A stretch of 64,000 nt of DNA, taken from NCBI RefSeq assembly GCF_022014595.1, contig NZ_CP091740.1, positions 558,001-622,000 of the forward strand, written 5' to 3'. How positions within the stretch are numbered: the first letter of the stretch is position 1; each line of letters begins with the position of its first letter. The DNA is from Solitalea lacus (GTDB lineage: Bacteria > Bacteroidota > Bacteroidia > Sphingobacteriales > Sphingobacteriaceae). The notes beneath the pieces are model-generated. The model was not told the origin of the DNA. It ran no database searches and saw nothing but the letters and a program-made list of their open reading frames with translations. The position numbers and the translations under genes were made by a program. This document shows positions 25,553 to 33,998 of this stretch, one piece after another.

Positions 25553-26617
25553 ATGTTGGAGACTTTGAATATTGACGTTCAAAAAATTGAACAATCAAAA
25601 ATCAGCAGTGTTGATTTTAATGACTTACCGTTCGGAAAGGTTTTCGCAGACCACATGTTTGTGGCAGAGTATAGCGATGGCGAATGGAAGAATTTAGCCA
25701 TTAAACCATACGCACCTATTGAGTTTACACCTGCAATGGCTGCTCTTCACTACGGGCAAGCTATATTTGAAGGTCTGAAAGCTTTTAAAAATGAGCAAGG
25801 ACAAGCGGTGATTTTTCGCCCTGAGGCGAATTTCCAACGTTTCAACTTATCAGCAGAACGTATGTGTATGCCAACTGTTCCTGAAGAAATCTTCATGAAA
25901 GGCATGGCGCAGTTAATTGATATTGATCAAAATTGGATTCCAAATAAACCTGATAGCGCATTATATATCCGTCCGTTTATGTTTTCAACGGATGAGTTTA
26001 TTGGCGTGCGTCCTTCTTCTAAATACTTATTCATTATTTTTACTTGTCCTGTAGGAGCTTACTACAGCAAACCTGTAAAAGTTAAGTTTGAAACTACTTA
26101 CTCTCGTTCATGCCCTGGAGGAATTGGTTATTCTAAAGCAGCAGCTAACTACGGAGGGGCAATGTATCCGACTATGCTGGCTCAGAAAGAAGGCTTTGAC
26201 CAGGTAATTTGGACTGATTCGAGTAATCATGAATTTATTGAAGAGTCGGGAGTAATGAATGTAATGTTTGTAATTGATGGCAAACTGATTACGCCTCCTG
26301 CCAAGGATACTATTTTGAAGGGCATTACCCGTGATAGCGTATTAACTGTTGCACGCGATTGGGGAATGACAGTTGAAGAGCGTCCGGTTGCAGTTTCAGA
26401 AGTAGTAAATGCTATTGAAGAAGGTCGATTGACAGAAGCATTTGGTGTTGGGACAGCTGCCACAATCAGTCAAATTGCGCAGATTACCAATGGTAGCAAA
26501 GATTACGTTTTACCTGATCCTGCCGGCCGAGAATTCTCGAACAAGGTTCACAAACATCTTGATGCTATTAAAGCAGGCACTGTTACTGATACCCATGGGT
26601 GGATTTACAAAGTTTAA
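25553..26617 (+). CDS. ilvE: Branched-chain amino acid aminotransferase
   Basis: A 354-residue fold type IV PLP enzyme of the eukaryote-like BCAT group. Signatures are ALHYGQAIFEGLKAF, the arginine-containing FRPEANFQRFNLSAERM, the PLP lysine in GGIGYSKAAANYGG and SNHEFIEESGVMNVMFV. It catalyses the last step of Leu, Ile and Val synthesis and the first step of their breakdown. It is separated from the leu genes at the right end by 35 kb. A strong terminator follows. Confidence 0.94.
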   Translation: MLETLNIDVQKIEQSKISSVDFNDLPFGKVFADHMFVAEYSDGEWKNLAIKPYAPIEFTPAMAALHYGQAIFEGLKAFKNEQGQAVIFRPEANFQRFNLSAERMCMPTVPEEIFMKGMAQLIDIDQNWIPNKPDSALYIRPFMFSTDEFIGVRPSSKYLFIIFTCPVGAYYSKPVKVKFETTYSRSCPGGIGYSKAAANYGGAMYPTMLAQKEGFDQVIWTDSSNHEFIEESGVMNVMFVIDGKLITPPAKDTILKGITRDSVLTVARDWGMTVEERPVAVSEVVNAIEEGRLTEAFGVGTAATISQIAQITNGSKDYVLPDPAGREFSNKVHKHLDAIKAGTVTDTHGWIYKV

Positions 26618-26634
26618 TTCAATGTCCTTTTAAT

Positions 26635-26675
26635 AAAAAAAACACCCCGGCTTTAAAAAGTCGGGGTGTTTTTTA
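26635..26675. terminator. Bidirectional terminator between ilvE and the AsmA-like gene
   Basis: An A-run and CACCCCGGCTTT (to about 26653) pair with AGTCGGGGTG and a T-run from about 26658, with one G-T pair. The hairpin has T-tracts on both strands and lies between convergent genes. Confidence 0.8.
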
Positions 26676-26702
26676 TTAAAAAGCCCAGTATTCATCATTG
26701 TG

Positions 26703-28484
26703 TTACTTTCGATTGGATTGCTTTTCAAGCTCCTGCTGTAACTTTCGTGCTTCACGCTTTCGTTTTGACTTATTTTTATACGCTTCGAACTTTGTTTTCA
26801 GGTCTGCAATTTTGATTTCTTTTTTAGCGGTTACTCCAACAGCCGGTTTTATAGCCATGAATAAACTTTTCCATAAAAAATTAAACACAGACCTTGTTTT
26901 ATCTCTATGATAGGAAACATTAATAATACGAGGAGGAAGGCCCGCAATAGGGTTGCTCTCATCAATAATTAAAGCGTTAACAAGTGTTGATGCAAGCCCT
27001 TGGCGCTCAGTAGTTCCTGTTTGCTTATTTAATAGCTGCAATTCCAAATTACTATACAGAAACTTTAAATGAGTTTTTGATACGTCAGGAGTGGCTGTGA
27101 TGTCAAAATTCAGTTGATTAACCCTTCCCGTTCTTACTCGTATATAAGCCAGCTTTTCTAAAGCCGTGTTCATTCTGTCAATGTCCATTGCTTTCAATGA
27201 ACCGTTAACTTTAAAAGTTTTTTCCGAAGGGTTCACGGGAAGGATGAATTTAACATGTAAATCACCTGAACCCATTAGAAATGCTTGAGCATTTATATTG
27301 ATGTTTTTGGGTATTGACGTACTTATTATATTGTTAATGTTTGTGAAATCAGCATAAAGATTGGTGAAATAAATTGCTCCAGCTTGTTTGCCTTTCTCAG
27401 GTACCTCTTCATAGTTGATGTAGCCGTTTTTAATTTTAAGATTGGCTATTAAAACCTCATGGGGTAGTTGCTGAAGCATCTGATGGAATAATAGTTTCTC
27501 TTTAAAGTTCTTTCGCTTCACATTCTTGTCTCTGTAGGATTCAAATTGAGGCTTAATTATTTCTATATTTTTTACTCGAATGCGTTCATCAAAAAGTAAA
27601 GTTCTAAGTTGAACACCTTTTAAGTAAACTGAATCAGTAGTTAGCGTGAAACAGTCGGTTTGTTCGCCTGCTTTTTGTGCAAAGACTTCCTTTTTAAACC
27701 TCGGGGTTAGGTTTACATTGACGAGGGTTATACTGGAATCACTTGTTGAGAGGTTAAACTGACCAATGCTAAATGAATAGCGATTATTGGGCGTTAAGTA
27801 ATTATAATCTGCAACCTGAACTTGAATGTTTTTACAATAAAAGAATCGAGTGGTATCCATTTCGGACACAGAGTCAACTAGGAAATCGTCAGCCTCAATG
27901 GTGAATTTGTTTATGTGAATTGAAGTGGTTTTGTTTTGGGTTTTGCGATTATAAGTAAAATCGCCGTCAATGATTTTGATTGCTCTAAGTTGAGTTGCCT
28001 TAAACAAAGAAGCTATCATTTGATAAAGATTTTCAATCGGTTTTGTTGTTTTGGTCAACTGGATATTTAAATCTTTAACCAAAACCAGTTTAGGTTGTTC
28101 GATTAGTAAAAGCCGTATAGATAGCTTTTTGTATTTGAAATAATCCCATAAATTAACGTTACTTAACTGAATTGTTTTACAAGAAGCAGTATATAGCGAA
28201 GGAGGCGCCAAGGACAATTCCTTTAATTGATTATAACGGTTGGTGTCAGGCAGTAATCGCGGTTGGTTTATTTTAATTTTACCGATAAAAGGTCTTATTA
28301 TTACCCGGTCCATCTCCAGTCGGTATAAGCCTTTTGATTTTTCAAAAACCTCTTTCTGAAGCTTCGTTTTTAAAATGTGTTCATAATGATAAGCATAAAA
28401 AATCACAATGCTGCCCATAGTGAGCAATATAAAAACAATTATTCCTGCCAACCAATAAAGAGTTTTTCGTTTTTTTTCAGGCAT
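26703..28484 (-). CDS. Large AsmA-like membrane-anchored protein, function unknown
   Basis: A 593-residue protein from the ATG at 28484; an upstream TTG reading adds 18 unlikely residues. One N-terminal membrane helix (about 10-32, WLAGIIVFILLTMGSIVIFY) is followed by ~530 residues of repeated beta segments (VIIRPFIGKIKINQPRLL, IQLSNVNLWDYFKYKKLSIR, LRAIKIIDGDFTYNRK, LHVKFILPVNPSEKTFKVNG). That arrangement resembles the AsmA/DUF748 family of periplasmic lipid-bridge proteins. It ends in a Lys/Arg/Glu-rich tail (KRKREARKLQQELEKQSNRK). Weak similarity only; a role in outer-membrane lipid homeostasis is inference. Confidence 0.6.
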   Translation of the reverse strand: MPEKKRKTLYWLAGIIVFILLTMGSIVIFYAYHYEHILKTKLQKEVFEKSKGLYRLEMDRVIIRPFIGKIKINQPRLLPDTNRYNQLKELSLAPPSLYTASCKTIQLSNVNLWDYFKYKKLSIRLLLIEQPKLVLVKDLNIQLTKTTKPIENLYQMIASLFKATQLRAIKIIDGDFTYNRKTQNKTTSIHINKFTIEADDFLVDSVSEMDTTRFFYCKNIQVQVADYNYLTPNNRYSFSIGQFNLSTSDSSITLVNVNLTPRFKKEVFAQKAGEQTDCFTLTTDSVYLKGVQLRTLLFDERIRVKNIEIIKPQFESYRDKNVKRKNFKEKLLFHQMLQQLPHEVLIANLKIKNGYINYEEVPEKGKQAGAIYFTNLYADFTNINNIISTSIPKNININAQAFLMGSGDLHVKFILPVNPSEKTFKVNGSLKAMDIDRMNTALEKLAYIRVRTGRVNQLNFDITATPDVSKTHLKFLYSNLELQLLNKQTGTTERQGLASTLVNALIIDESNPIAGLPPRIINVSYHRDKTRSVFNFLWKSLFMAIKPAVGVTAKKEIKIADLKTKFEAYKNKSKRKREARKLQQELEKQSNRK

Positions 28485-28563
28485 TTGTCTATACTCAGTG
28501 CGTAATTTAATAATTAGTAAAGACAATCTTACTGCCAAAGTGTCATTTGTCGGGGTAAATGCT

Positions 28564-28571
28564 TATTTTTG
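28564..28571 (+). promoter_or_regulatory. -7 box upstream of miaB
   Basis: TATTTTTG matches TAnnTTTG and is followed by CCG, 97 bp before the miaB ATG. A TTTG lies 14 bp upstream, shorter than the usual spacer. Confidence 0.4.
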
Positions 28572-28668
28572 CCGTCTTATTTTTTTGAAACACAGTTGGT
28601 AATCAGTTAATAAAGAATAGACTAACTGGAAGTAAGAGGACGTTTAGATTAATAAAAAGAGAAGAGAT

Positions 28669-30090
28669 ATGTTTAACTCGGGCATTACGGTTAAGGAGCA
28701 TGATGAAGCGCGTCAGGGCGAGGCGTTGTTGTTAGAAAATCAATCTGGTAAAAATAACGGACGTAAACTTTATATTGAAAGCTACGGTTGCCAGATGAAC
28801 TTCTCTGATTCGGAGATTGTAGCTTCCATTATGCTTGATATGGGTTTTGAAACCACCGGTACCTATCAAGAAGCGGACGTGATTTTTATCAATACCTGTT
28901 CTATTCGTGAAAATGCTGAACAACGTGTTCGTAACCGCTTAAAAGACTTTGCTGTTGCTAAGGTTCGGAAGCCAGATATGGTTGTTGGAGTATTGGGATG
29001 TATGGCTGAGCGACTAAAAGCGAAGTTTTTGGAAGAAGAGAAATTGGTGGATATTGTTGTAGGGCCGGATGCTTACCGAGACTTGCCTAATCTGATCGGA
29101 CGTGTTGATGAAGGAAATAAGGCCGTTAACGTGTTGCTTTCTCGTGAAGAAACTTATGCCGACATTAATCCTGTTCGACTTACCAGTAACGGTATTTCAG
29201 CTTTTGTTTCAATTATGCGAGGATGTGATAACATGTGTTCGTTTTGTGTAGTTCCATTTACGCGTGGGCGTGAGCGTAGCCGTGATGCACATTCAATTGT
29301 AAAGGAAGTAACAGATTTATATAACAGCGGTTACAAAGAAGTAACTTTACTAGGTCAAAACGTAGACTCTTACAAATGGCAAAGTGAAGACGGTTCTGAG
29401 AAAGTGAATTTTGCACAACTGTTAGAACGAGTGGCTCTGGTAAGTCCTGAAATTCGAATTCGTTTTTCAACTTCTCACCCTAAAGATATTACCGATGAGG
29501 TGTTGTTTACCATGGGTAAGTATGAGAATATTTGCAAATACATTCACCTTCCTGTTCAGTCTGGTAACAGCCGCGTTTTAGAGCTGATGAACCGCACCTA
29601 TGATCGTGAATGGTATATGGAGCGTGTTGAAGCCATTCGTAGAATTATTCCTGAGTGTGCAATTTCTACCGACATTATTGCTGGGTTCTGCTCTGAAACT
29701 GAAGAGGAACATAAAGATACGCTTTCAATGATGGACTTTGTACAGTATGATTTTGCCTATATGTTTATGTATTCAGAGCGTCCGGGAACTCCTGCTGCCA
29801 AAAAATTAGCCGACGATATTCCTGCTGAAGTGAAGAACAGAAGGTTGACGGAGATTATCAATAAGCAGCTGGGACTGTCTAAATTAAAACTCGAAGCACA
29901 GATAGGCAAAGTTCAGAAAGTATTGGTGGAAGGATTTTCTAAAAAATCGGATCAGGATTACTGCGGAAGAAATGATCAGAATGCAATGGTAATCTTCCCG
30001 GTAAGAGAAAATATAAAACCAGGCGATTATGTAAACGTATTGGTTGAACGTTGCACCTCTGCCACGCTGATAGGAACGTTAGTAAAGTAA
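28669..30090 (+). CDS. miaB: tRNA-2-methylthio-N6-dimethylallyladenosine synthase MiaB
   Basis: A 473-residue radical-SAM methylthiotransferase. The N-terminal UPF0004 domain carries the three cluster-binding cysteines ([36 protein letters not shown]). The radical SAM domain has the CxxxCxxC triad in [25 protein letters not shown] domain closes the protein (about 408-473). It methylthiolates i6A37 of tRNAs reading UNN codons. A ~30-residue extension precedes the first domain. It is monocistronic by spacing. Confidence 0.95.
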   Translation: MFNSGITVKEHDEARQGEALLLENQSGKNNGRKLYIESYGCQMNFSDSEIVASIMLDMGFETTGTYQEADVIFINTCSIRENAEQRVRNRLKDFAVAKVRKPDMVVGVLGCMAERLKAKFLEEEKLVDIVVGPDAYRDLPNLIGRVDEGNKAVNVLLSREETYADINPVRLTSNGISAFVSIMRGCDNMCSFCVVPFTRGRERSRDAHSIVKEVTDLYNSGYKEVTLLGQNVDSYKWQSEDGSEKVNFAQLLERVALVSPEIRIRFSTSHPKDITDEVLFTMGKYENICKYIHLPVQSGNSRVLELMNRTYDREWYMERVEAIRRIIPECAISTDIIAGFCSETEEEHKDTLSMMDFVQYDFAYMFMYSERPGTPAAKKLADDIPAEVKNRRLTEIINKQLGLSKLKLEAQIGKVQKVLVEGFSKKSDQDYCGRNDQNAMVIFPVRENIKPGDYVNVLVERCTSATLIGTLVK

Positions 30091-30260
30091 TGGAGTGAAT
30101 TGATGATTGTATTATCGGTGACCAAATGAAAGAATTTATTTAGACTCACCTAGTCAGTTCAATCATCATTCTAAAAACTCATTGGTTTCTAATTTGACTC
30201 ATTAATAATATATAAAACTGAAAAATATTTTTCAGTCTTTCTTCATTATTGTAATCTTTA

Positions 30261-31511
30261 ATGAACGTACAAGAAATTAAACAACGATTTGGGATTATTG
30301 GTAATTCGCCATTGCTGAACAGGGCAATTGATATTGCCGGACAAGTGGCTCCTACCGATATTTCTGTTCTTATAACCGGTGAAAGCGGATCTGGAAAAGA
30401 GGCGTTTTCTCACATTATACATAATCTGAGTCATCGTAAACATGGACCGTTTATCGCTGTGAACTGTGGTGCCATTCCCGAAGGAACAGTTGATTCTGAA
30501 TTATTCGGCCATGTGAAAGGTTCGTTTACCAATGCTGTTGATGACCGTAAAGGTTATTTCGAAGTAGTAAACGGAGGGACAATTTTTCTGGATGAGGTTG
30601 CTGAATTACCACAGGGAACACAAGCGCGCTTATTGCGTGTTTTAGAAACTGGTGAATACTTACGAGTGGGGTCTTCAAAAGTGCAAAAAACTAATGTTCG
30701 TATTGTTGCAGCTACCAACGTTGACGTTTTTGAAGCTGTGCAAAATGGAAAGTTCAGAGAAGACTTGTATTACCGCTTAAATACTGTCCCATTAAGAATT
30801 CCTTCATTACGTGAACGTAAAGAAGATATTTACTTGCTGTTCAGGAAATTTGTAGCTGATTTTAGTGAGAAGTATCGCAGCCCTTCGGTTCAGTTAACAG
30901 AAGATGCTCGTCAAATCCTTGAAGATTATTCATGGCCGGGAAACGTGCGTCAGTTGCGTAACTTGGCTGAACAGATTGCCGTATTAGAAAAGAATCGGGA
31001 GGTGGACGGTGTTACTTTGAGACATTACCTTCCGGTAGAGCAGTCAACCACGTTGCCTATGTTACGGAAAGAAAGTAACTCAACGAATGACTTCTCTGAG
31101 CGAGACATCTTATATAAGGTGTTGTTCGACATGCGAAAAGATATTACTGATTTAAAGAAACTGGTAGTTGAAATTATTCAACATCCTGAAGGGATTAGTC
31201 ACATTGTGCAGTCAAATCCTCAGATTATTACCAAATTGTATAGCGACGTCCGACCGTTTGAAGATGAGAATATTGATATTGCTACGCCATTAAATATACA
31301 GCCCGTTGTAGCTCCTGTTGTCCCTCAGTCGCAATATCATCCAATAAATATCGCTGAAGAGGTGGAGGAAAGTCTGTCTCTAAACGATCAGGAGGCAGAT
31401 TTAATCAAGAAGGCTCTGAAAAAACATAAAGGTAAAAGGAAATATGCCGCTTCAGAATTAGGTATTTCTGAAAGAACCCTATATCGTAAAATTAAAGAGC
31501 TAAATTTATAG
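30261..31511 (+). CDS. Receiver-less sigma-54-type AAA+ activator with altered GAFTGA motif
   Basis: A 416-residue protein that starts almost directly with the AAA+ domain: Walker A GESGSGKE at 40-47, Walker B GGTIFLDEVAEL at 105-116, and the R-finger region FREDLYYRLNTVPLRIPSLR. The GAFTGA loop that touches sigma-54 reads GSFTNA (87-92). Residues ~285-345 (DILYKVLFDMRKDITDLKKL) are an unusual linker. A Fis-type HTH ends the protein (KYAASELGISERTLYRKIKE). It has no receiver, PAS or GAF domain, so activity must be set by expression or a partner. It is directly upstream of lptE, an essential envelope gene. The architecture is clear; the target is unknown. Confidence 0.87.
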   Translation: MNVQEIKQRFGIIGNSPLLNRAIDIAGQVAPTDISVLITGESGSGKEAFSHIIHNLSHRKHGPFIAVNCGAIPEGTVDSELFGHVKGSFTNAVDDRKGYFEVVNGGTIFLDEVAELPQGTQARLLRVLETGEYLRVGSSKVQKTNVRIVAATNVDVFEAVQNGKFREDLYYRLNTVPLRIPSLRERKEDIYLLFRKFVADFSEKYRSPSVQLTEDARQILEDYSWPGNVRQLRNLAEQIAVLEKNREVDGVTLRHYLPVEQSTTLPMLRKESNSTNDFSERDILYKVLFDMRKDITDLKKLVVEIIQHPEGISHIVQSNPQIITKLYSDVRPFEDENIDIATPLNIQPVVAPVVPQSQYHPINIAEEVEESLSLNDQEADLIKKALKKHKGKRKYAASELGISERTLYRKIKELNL

Positions 31512-31542
31512 TGTAAATTGCACGTTTGTGTTAAATATTGGA

Positions 31543-32052
31543 ATGAGAAAAATAATATTTCTTACTCTTGGAGTTTTATTATCATATGCACTTTCAGGGT
31601 GTTATTCATTTACGGGAGCATCAATTCCTCCAACAGTTAAAACCTATTCAGTGCAGTTTTTTGAAAACAGAGCTCCATTAGTAGATCCCACCCTAAGTCA
31701 AAAGTTTACTGAGGGACTTAAAGACAGAATCTCTCGCCAGTCGCCACTTGGATTGACACGTTCCATAGGTGATGTGAACTTTGAAGGAACTATTATCGGA
31801 TACAGAGTAGAACCTGTGTCTTTTACTTCGGAAGGAACAACTGGAGCTGCTGAACAAAACCGTTTAACCATAACGGTACAAGTAAAATGTACCAACACCA
31901 AAGATGAAAAGCAGAGTTTTGAACAGTCGTTTTCTCAATTTGAAAACTTTCCAAAAGGGCAAAACTTGGCATCGGTACAGCAACAGCTTAACCAAACAAT
32001 TATTGATAAGTTAACAACTGATATTTATAATCGAGCATTCTCAAACTGGTAA
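31543..32052 (+). CDS. lptE: LptE-like LPS-assembly lipoprotein
   Basis: A 169-residue lipoprotein from the ATG at 31543 (lipobox ALSGC, Cys20). An upstream GTG would disturb the signal. The body matches the Bacteroidota LptE family (YSVQFFENRAPLVDPTLSQK, FEGTIIGYRVEPVSF, AEQNRLTITVQVKCTN), with the beta-alpha fold that plugs the LptD barrel during LPS export. It sits between a sigma-54-type activator and an unknown protein, followed by secG, an order I recall as common in the phylum. Confidence 0.85.
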   Translation: MRKIIFLTLGVLLSYALSGCYSFTGASIPPTVKTYSVQFFENRAPLVDPTLSQKFTEGLKDRISRQSPLGLTRSIGDVNFEGTIIGYRVEPVSFTSEGTTGAAEQNRLTITVQVKCTNTKDEKQSFEQSFSQFENFPKGQNLASVQQQLNQTIIDKLTTDIYNRAFSNW

Positions 32053-32055
32053 AAT

Positions 32056-33342
32056 TTGAACGCAGGAATATTTAATAATTCATTGAGCAACTCAGCTGAG
32101 TTGGGGAACAATATGGAAGAAAGTCTAAGTAAAGGATTGCTGAACTATCCATATTGTGCTACCCTGCATTTTATGCGTGCCAAGTTGGCCAAGAAATTGG
32201 CCCCAAACGAATATGAATCGTTAAGAGGAACAGCTGCGGCTTATGCAGTAAGCAGAGAAGCCCTGTTTTGTTTTCTAAACCCTCCCATTACGTTAAATCA
32301 AGTTGCTGATTTAGCTGTTTTGGAGGAAGAAAAACCATACATATTTACTGAAACGTCAGTTGATGAGAATCAACTTGTGACTGAGTCAAATGTTGCTGAG
32401 GATAACCTGATAAAAGATGACGAGGCAATTGATTTTTTAAATGCCGAGTCAGAAGTTGAAGATTTGCTTGAACCACTAACCATTCAGCCGGAAACAGTTA
32501 GTCCTCAAGATTATTTTGAAGTAAGTGATCAGTTACCAACAGAATTCCAAAATGTAAAACCTGCCGGAACTTATCGGGATGCGGAAGCATTAGTTCATGA
32601 TGAAGAAATTAAGGTGTCTAATGAAGCGTCAGAAGATGAGCAAGATGATTATAGCACTCCGCCAGAATTTCATCGTTGGAAAAACAGTTTAGAAACTCCG
32701 GTTAATCTAATATTACAGAAAGATACTTCTATAACCGAAACCGTTAAGAGCGAAGAGCTAGAATCTGAAAATACAGTTATTCCTCACAAAAAGGAAACAC
32801 TTCAAGTGTTTGAGCCTCTGCCTACCATATTAGAAGGCGAAAATAAGATAGCCTTAAGCATTGATGATAAACTTCCTCATACTTTTACCTTCTGGCTTCG
32901 TCGCATCAGAGGAGTGCAGGATACTGTTAATTATGCGACTGATCATGTGGATACAACAGTGCCAATTAAGCGTGTAGTTACTACAGATATTGGTAAAGAG
33001 TTTTTGGAAAATGCACTCCATGTATCAAATCTAAATGAACTTGAGCAAACAGTAGTGATTGAGTTTGATTTGCGGAAGAAAGAAGATCAGATAATTGAAC
33101 GCTTCATAAGGGAAGAGCCAATGATAAGAGCGGTTCAGTTGAATGAGATATCATTTGAAGATAAGTCGGAAAAAAGCACAAATGATGAAATGGCAATTGT
33201 CAGCGAAACAATGGCTAAAATATATGCAGATCAGCATTTGTATGAAAAAGCAATTGTGGTATACGAAAAATTGTGTTTGAAATATCCGGAAAAAAATACT
33301 TACTTTGCGGCTCAAATTGAGAAACTTAAGCATAATAGCTAA
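32056..33342 (+). CDS. Acidic protein with TPR-like C-terminus, function unknown
   Basis: A 428-residue protein if started at TTG 32056, 3 bp after the lptE stop; the first ATG (32113) would remove 19 residues. An N-terminal helical domain (LLNYPYCATLHFMRAKLAKK, RGTAAAYAVSREALFCFLN) is followed by a long, acidic, low-complexity middle (about 85-345). The end is TPR-like (IVSETMAKIYADQHLYEKAI, VVYEKLCLKYPEKNTYFAAQ). No signal peptide, so it is probably cytoplasmic. Tight spacing to lptE and secG points to a shared transcript and perhaps envelope biogenesis. I do not recognise a named family. Confidence 0.7.
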   Translation: MNAGIFNNSLSNSAELGNNMEESLSKGLLNYPYCATLHFMRAKLAKKLAPNEYESLRGTAAAYAVSREALFCFLNPPITLNQVADLAVLEEEKPYIFTETSVDENQLVTESNVAEDNLIKDDEAIDFLNAESEVEDLLEPLTIQPETVSPQDYFEVSDQLPTEFQNVKPAGTYRDAEALVHDEEIKVSNEASEDEQDDYSTPPEFHRWKNSLETPVNLILQKDTSITETVKSEELESENTVIPHKKETLQVFEPLPTILEGENKIALSIDDKLPHTFTFWLRRIRGVQDTVNYATDHVDTTVPIKRVVTTDIGKEFLENALHVSNLNELEQTVVIEFDLRKKEDQIIERFIREEPMIRAVQLNEISFEDKSEKSTNDEMAIVSETMAKIYADQHLYEKAIVVYEKLCLKYPEKNTYFAAQIEKLKHNS

Positions 33343-33392
33343 GTTGTCAACTAATTAATTAAGAAAACGAACTTTAATTTATAAATAGAAAG

Positions 33393-33749
33393 ATGTATTT
33401 GGCATTAGTGATCTTAGCAATTTTAATAGCGATTTTATTGGTATTAATTGTATTGGTACAAAACCCTAAGGGTGGAGGTTTAAGCTCAGCATTTGGTGGT
33501 AGCAACCAAATGATGGGAGTTCAAAAAACTTCTGATTTTCTTGAGAAAGCAACTTGGTCACTGGTTATTGCCCTTTTGGTTGTAAGTCTTTCTACAAATT
33601 TCTTTATCAACCGTGGAGGTGAGCAAGGTGAGTCGGCAATACAAAAACAAATTGATAATACTAACATGCCGTCGCAAGCTCCTGCAAAACTTCCTGCAGG
33701 TAATAATGCAGCTCCTGTTGCTGCTCCAGTTGATAGCGCAAAAAAATAA
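33393..33749 (+). CDS. secG: Preprotein translocase subunit SecG
   Basis: A 118-residue protein with two membrane helices (about 2-22 and 53-71), the family loop LVQNPKGGGLSSAFGGSNQM and a C-terminal Ala/Pro-rich tail (APAKLPAGNNAAPVAAPVDS). SecG is the small accessory part of the SecYEG export channel. The position is the end of the lptE operon, with a terminator just after. Confidence 0.93.
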   Translation: MYLALVILAILIAILLVLIVLVQNPKGGGLSSAFGGSNQMMGVQKTSDFLEKATWSLVIALLVVSLSTNFFINRGGEQGESAIQKQIDNTNMPSQAPAKLPAGNNAAPVAAPVDSAKK

Positions 33750-33769
33750 TATCAATTTTAAGATATAGT

Positions 33770-33803
33770 AAAAGCAGTCGGAAAAGCAACGACTGCTTTT
33801 TTT
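33770..33803 (+). terminator. Terminator after secG
   Basis: AAAAGCAGTCG (33770-33780) pairs with CGACTGCTTTT (33790-33800), followed by more T; 9-nt loop. Confidence 0.8.
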
Positions 33804-33998
33804 ATGCCCTGTTCAAAAATAACGAGTAGAAATAAACTTGTTTTTTTATAAAAGTTCAGCTATTTTTTAAATTTAATAGTGTATTAATTTTCTGTTTCCG
33901 GAATTTCTTTGATTATACTTCGGTTATTATTTGAGATAAAGGTCGGTAAATGGAGAATCTAGAGGGATAAAAGGATATAGGATTGCCAAAACCAAAAT

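Noticed and set aside
30097-30171. Inverted repeat TGATGATTG/CAATCATCA after miaB
   Set aside because: The loop is about 50 nt and there is no T-run, so it is too weak to call a terminator or RNA element.
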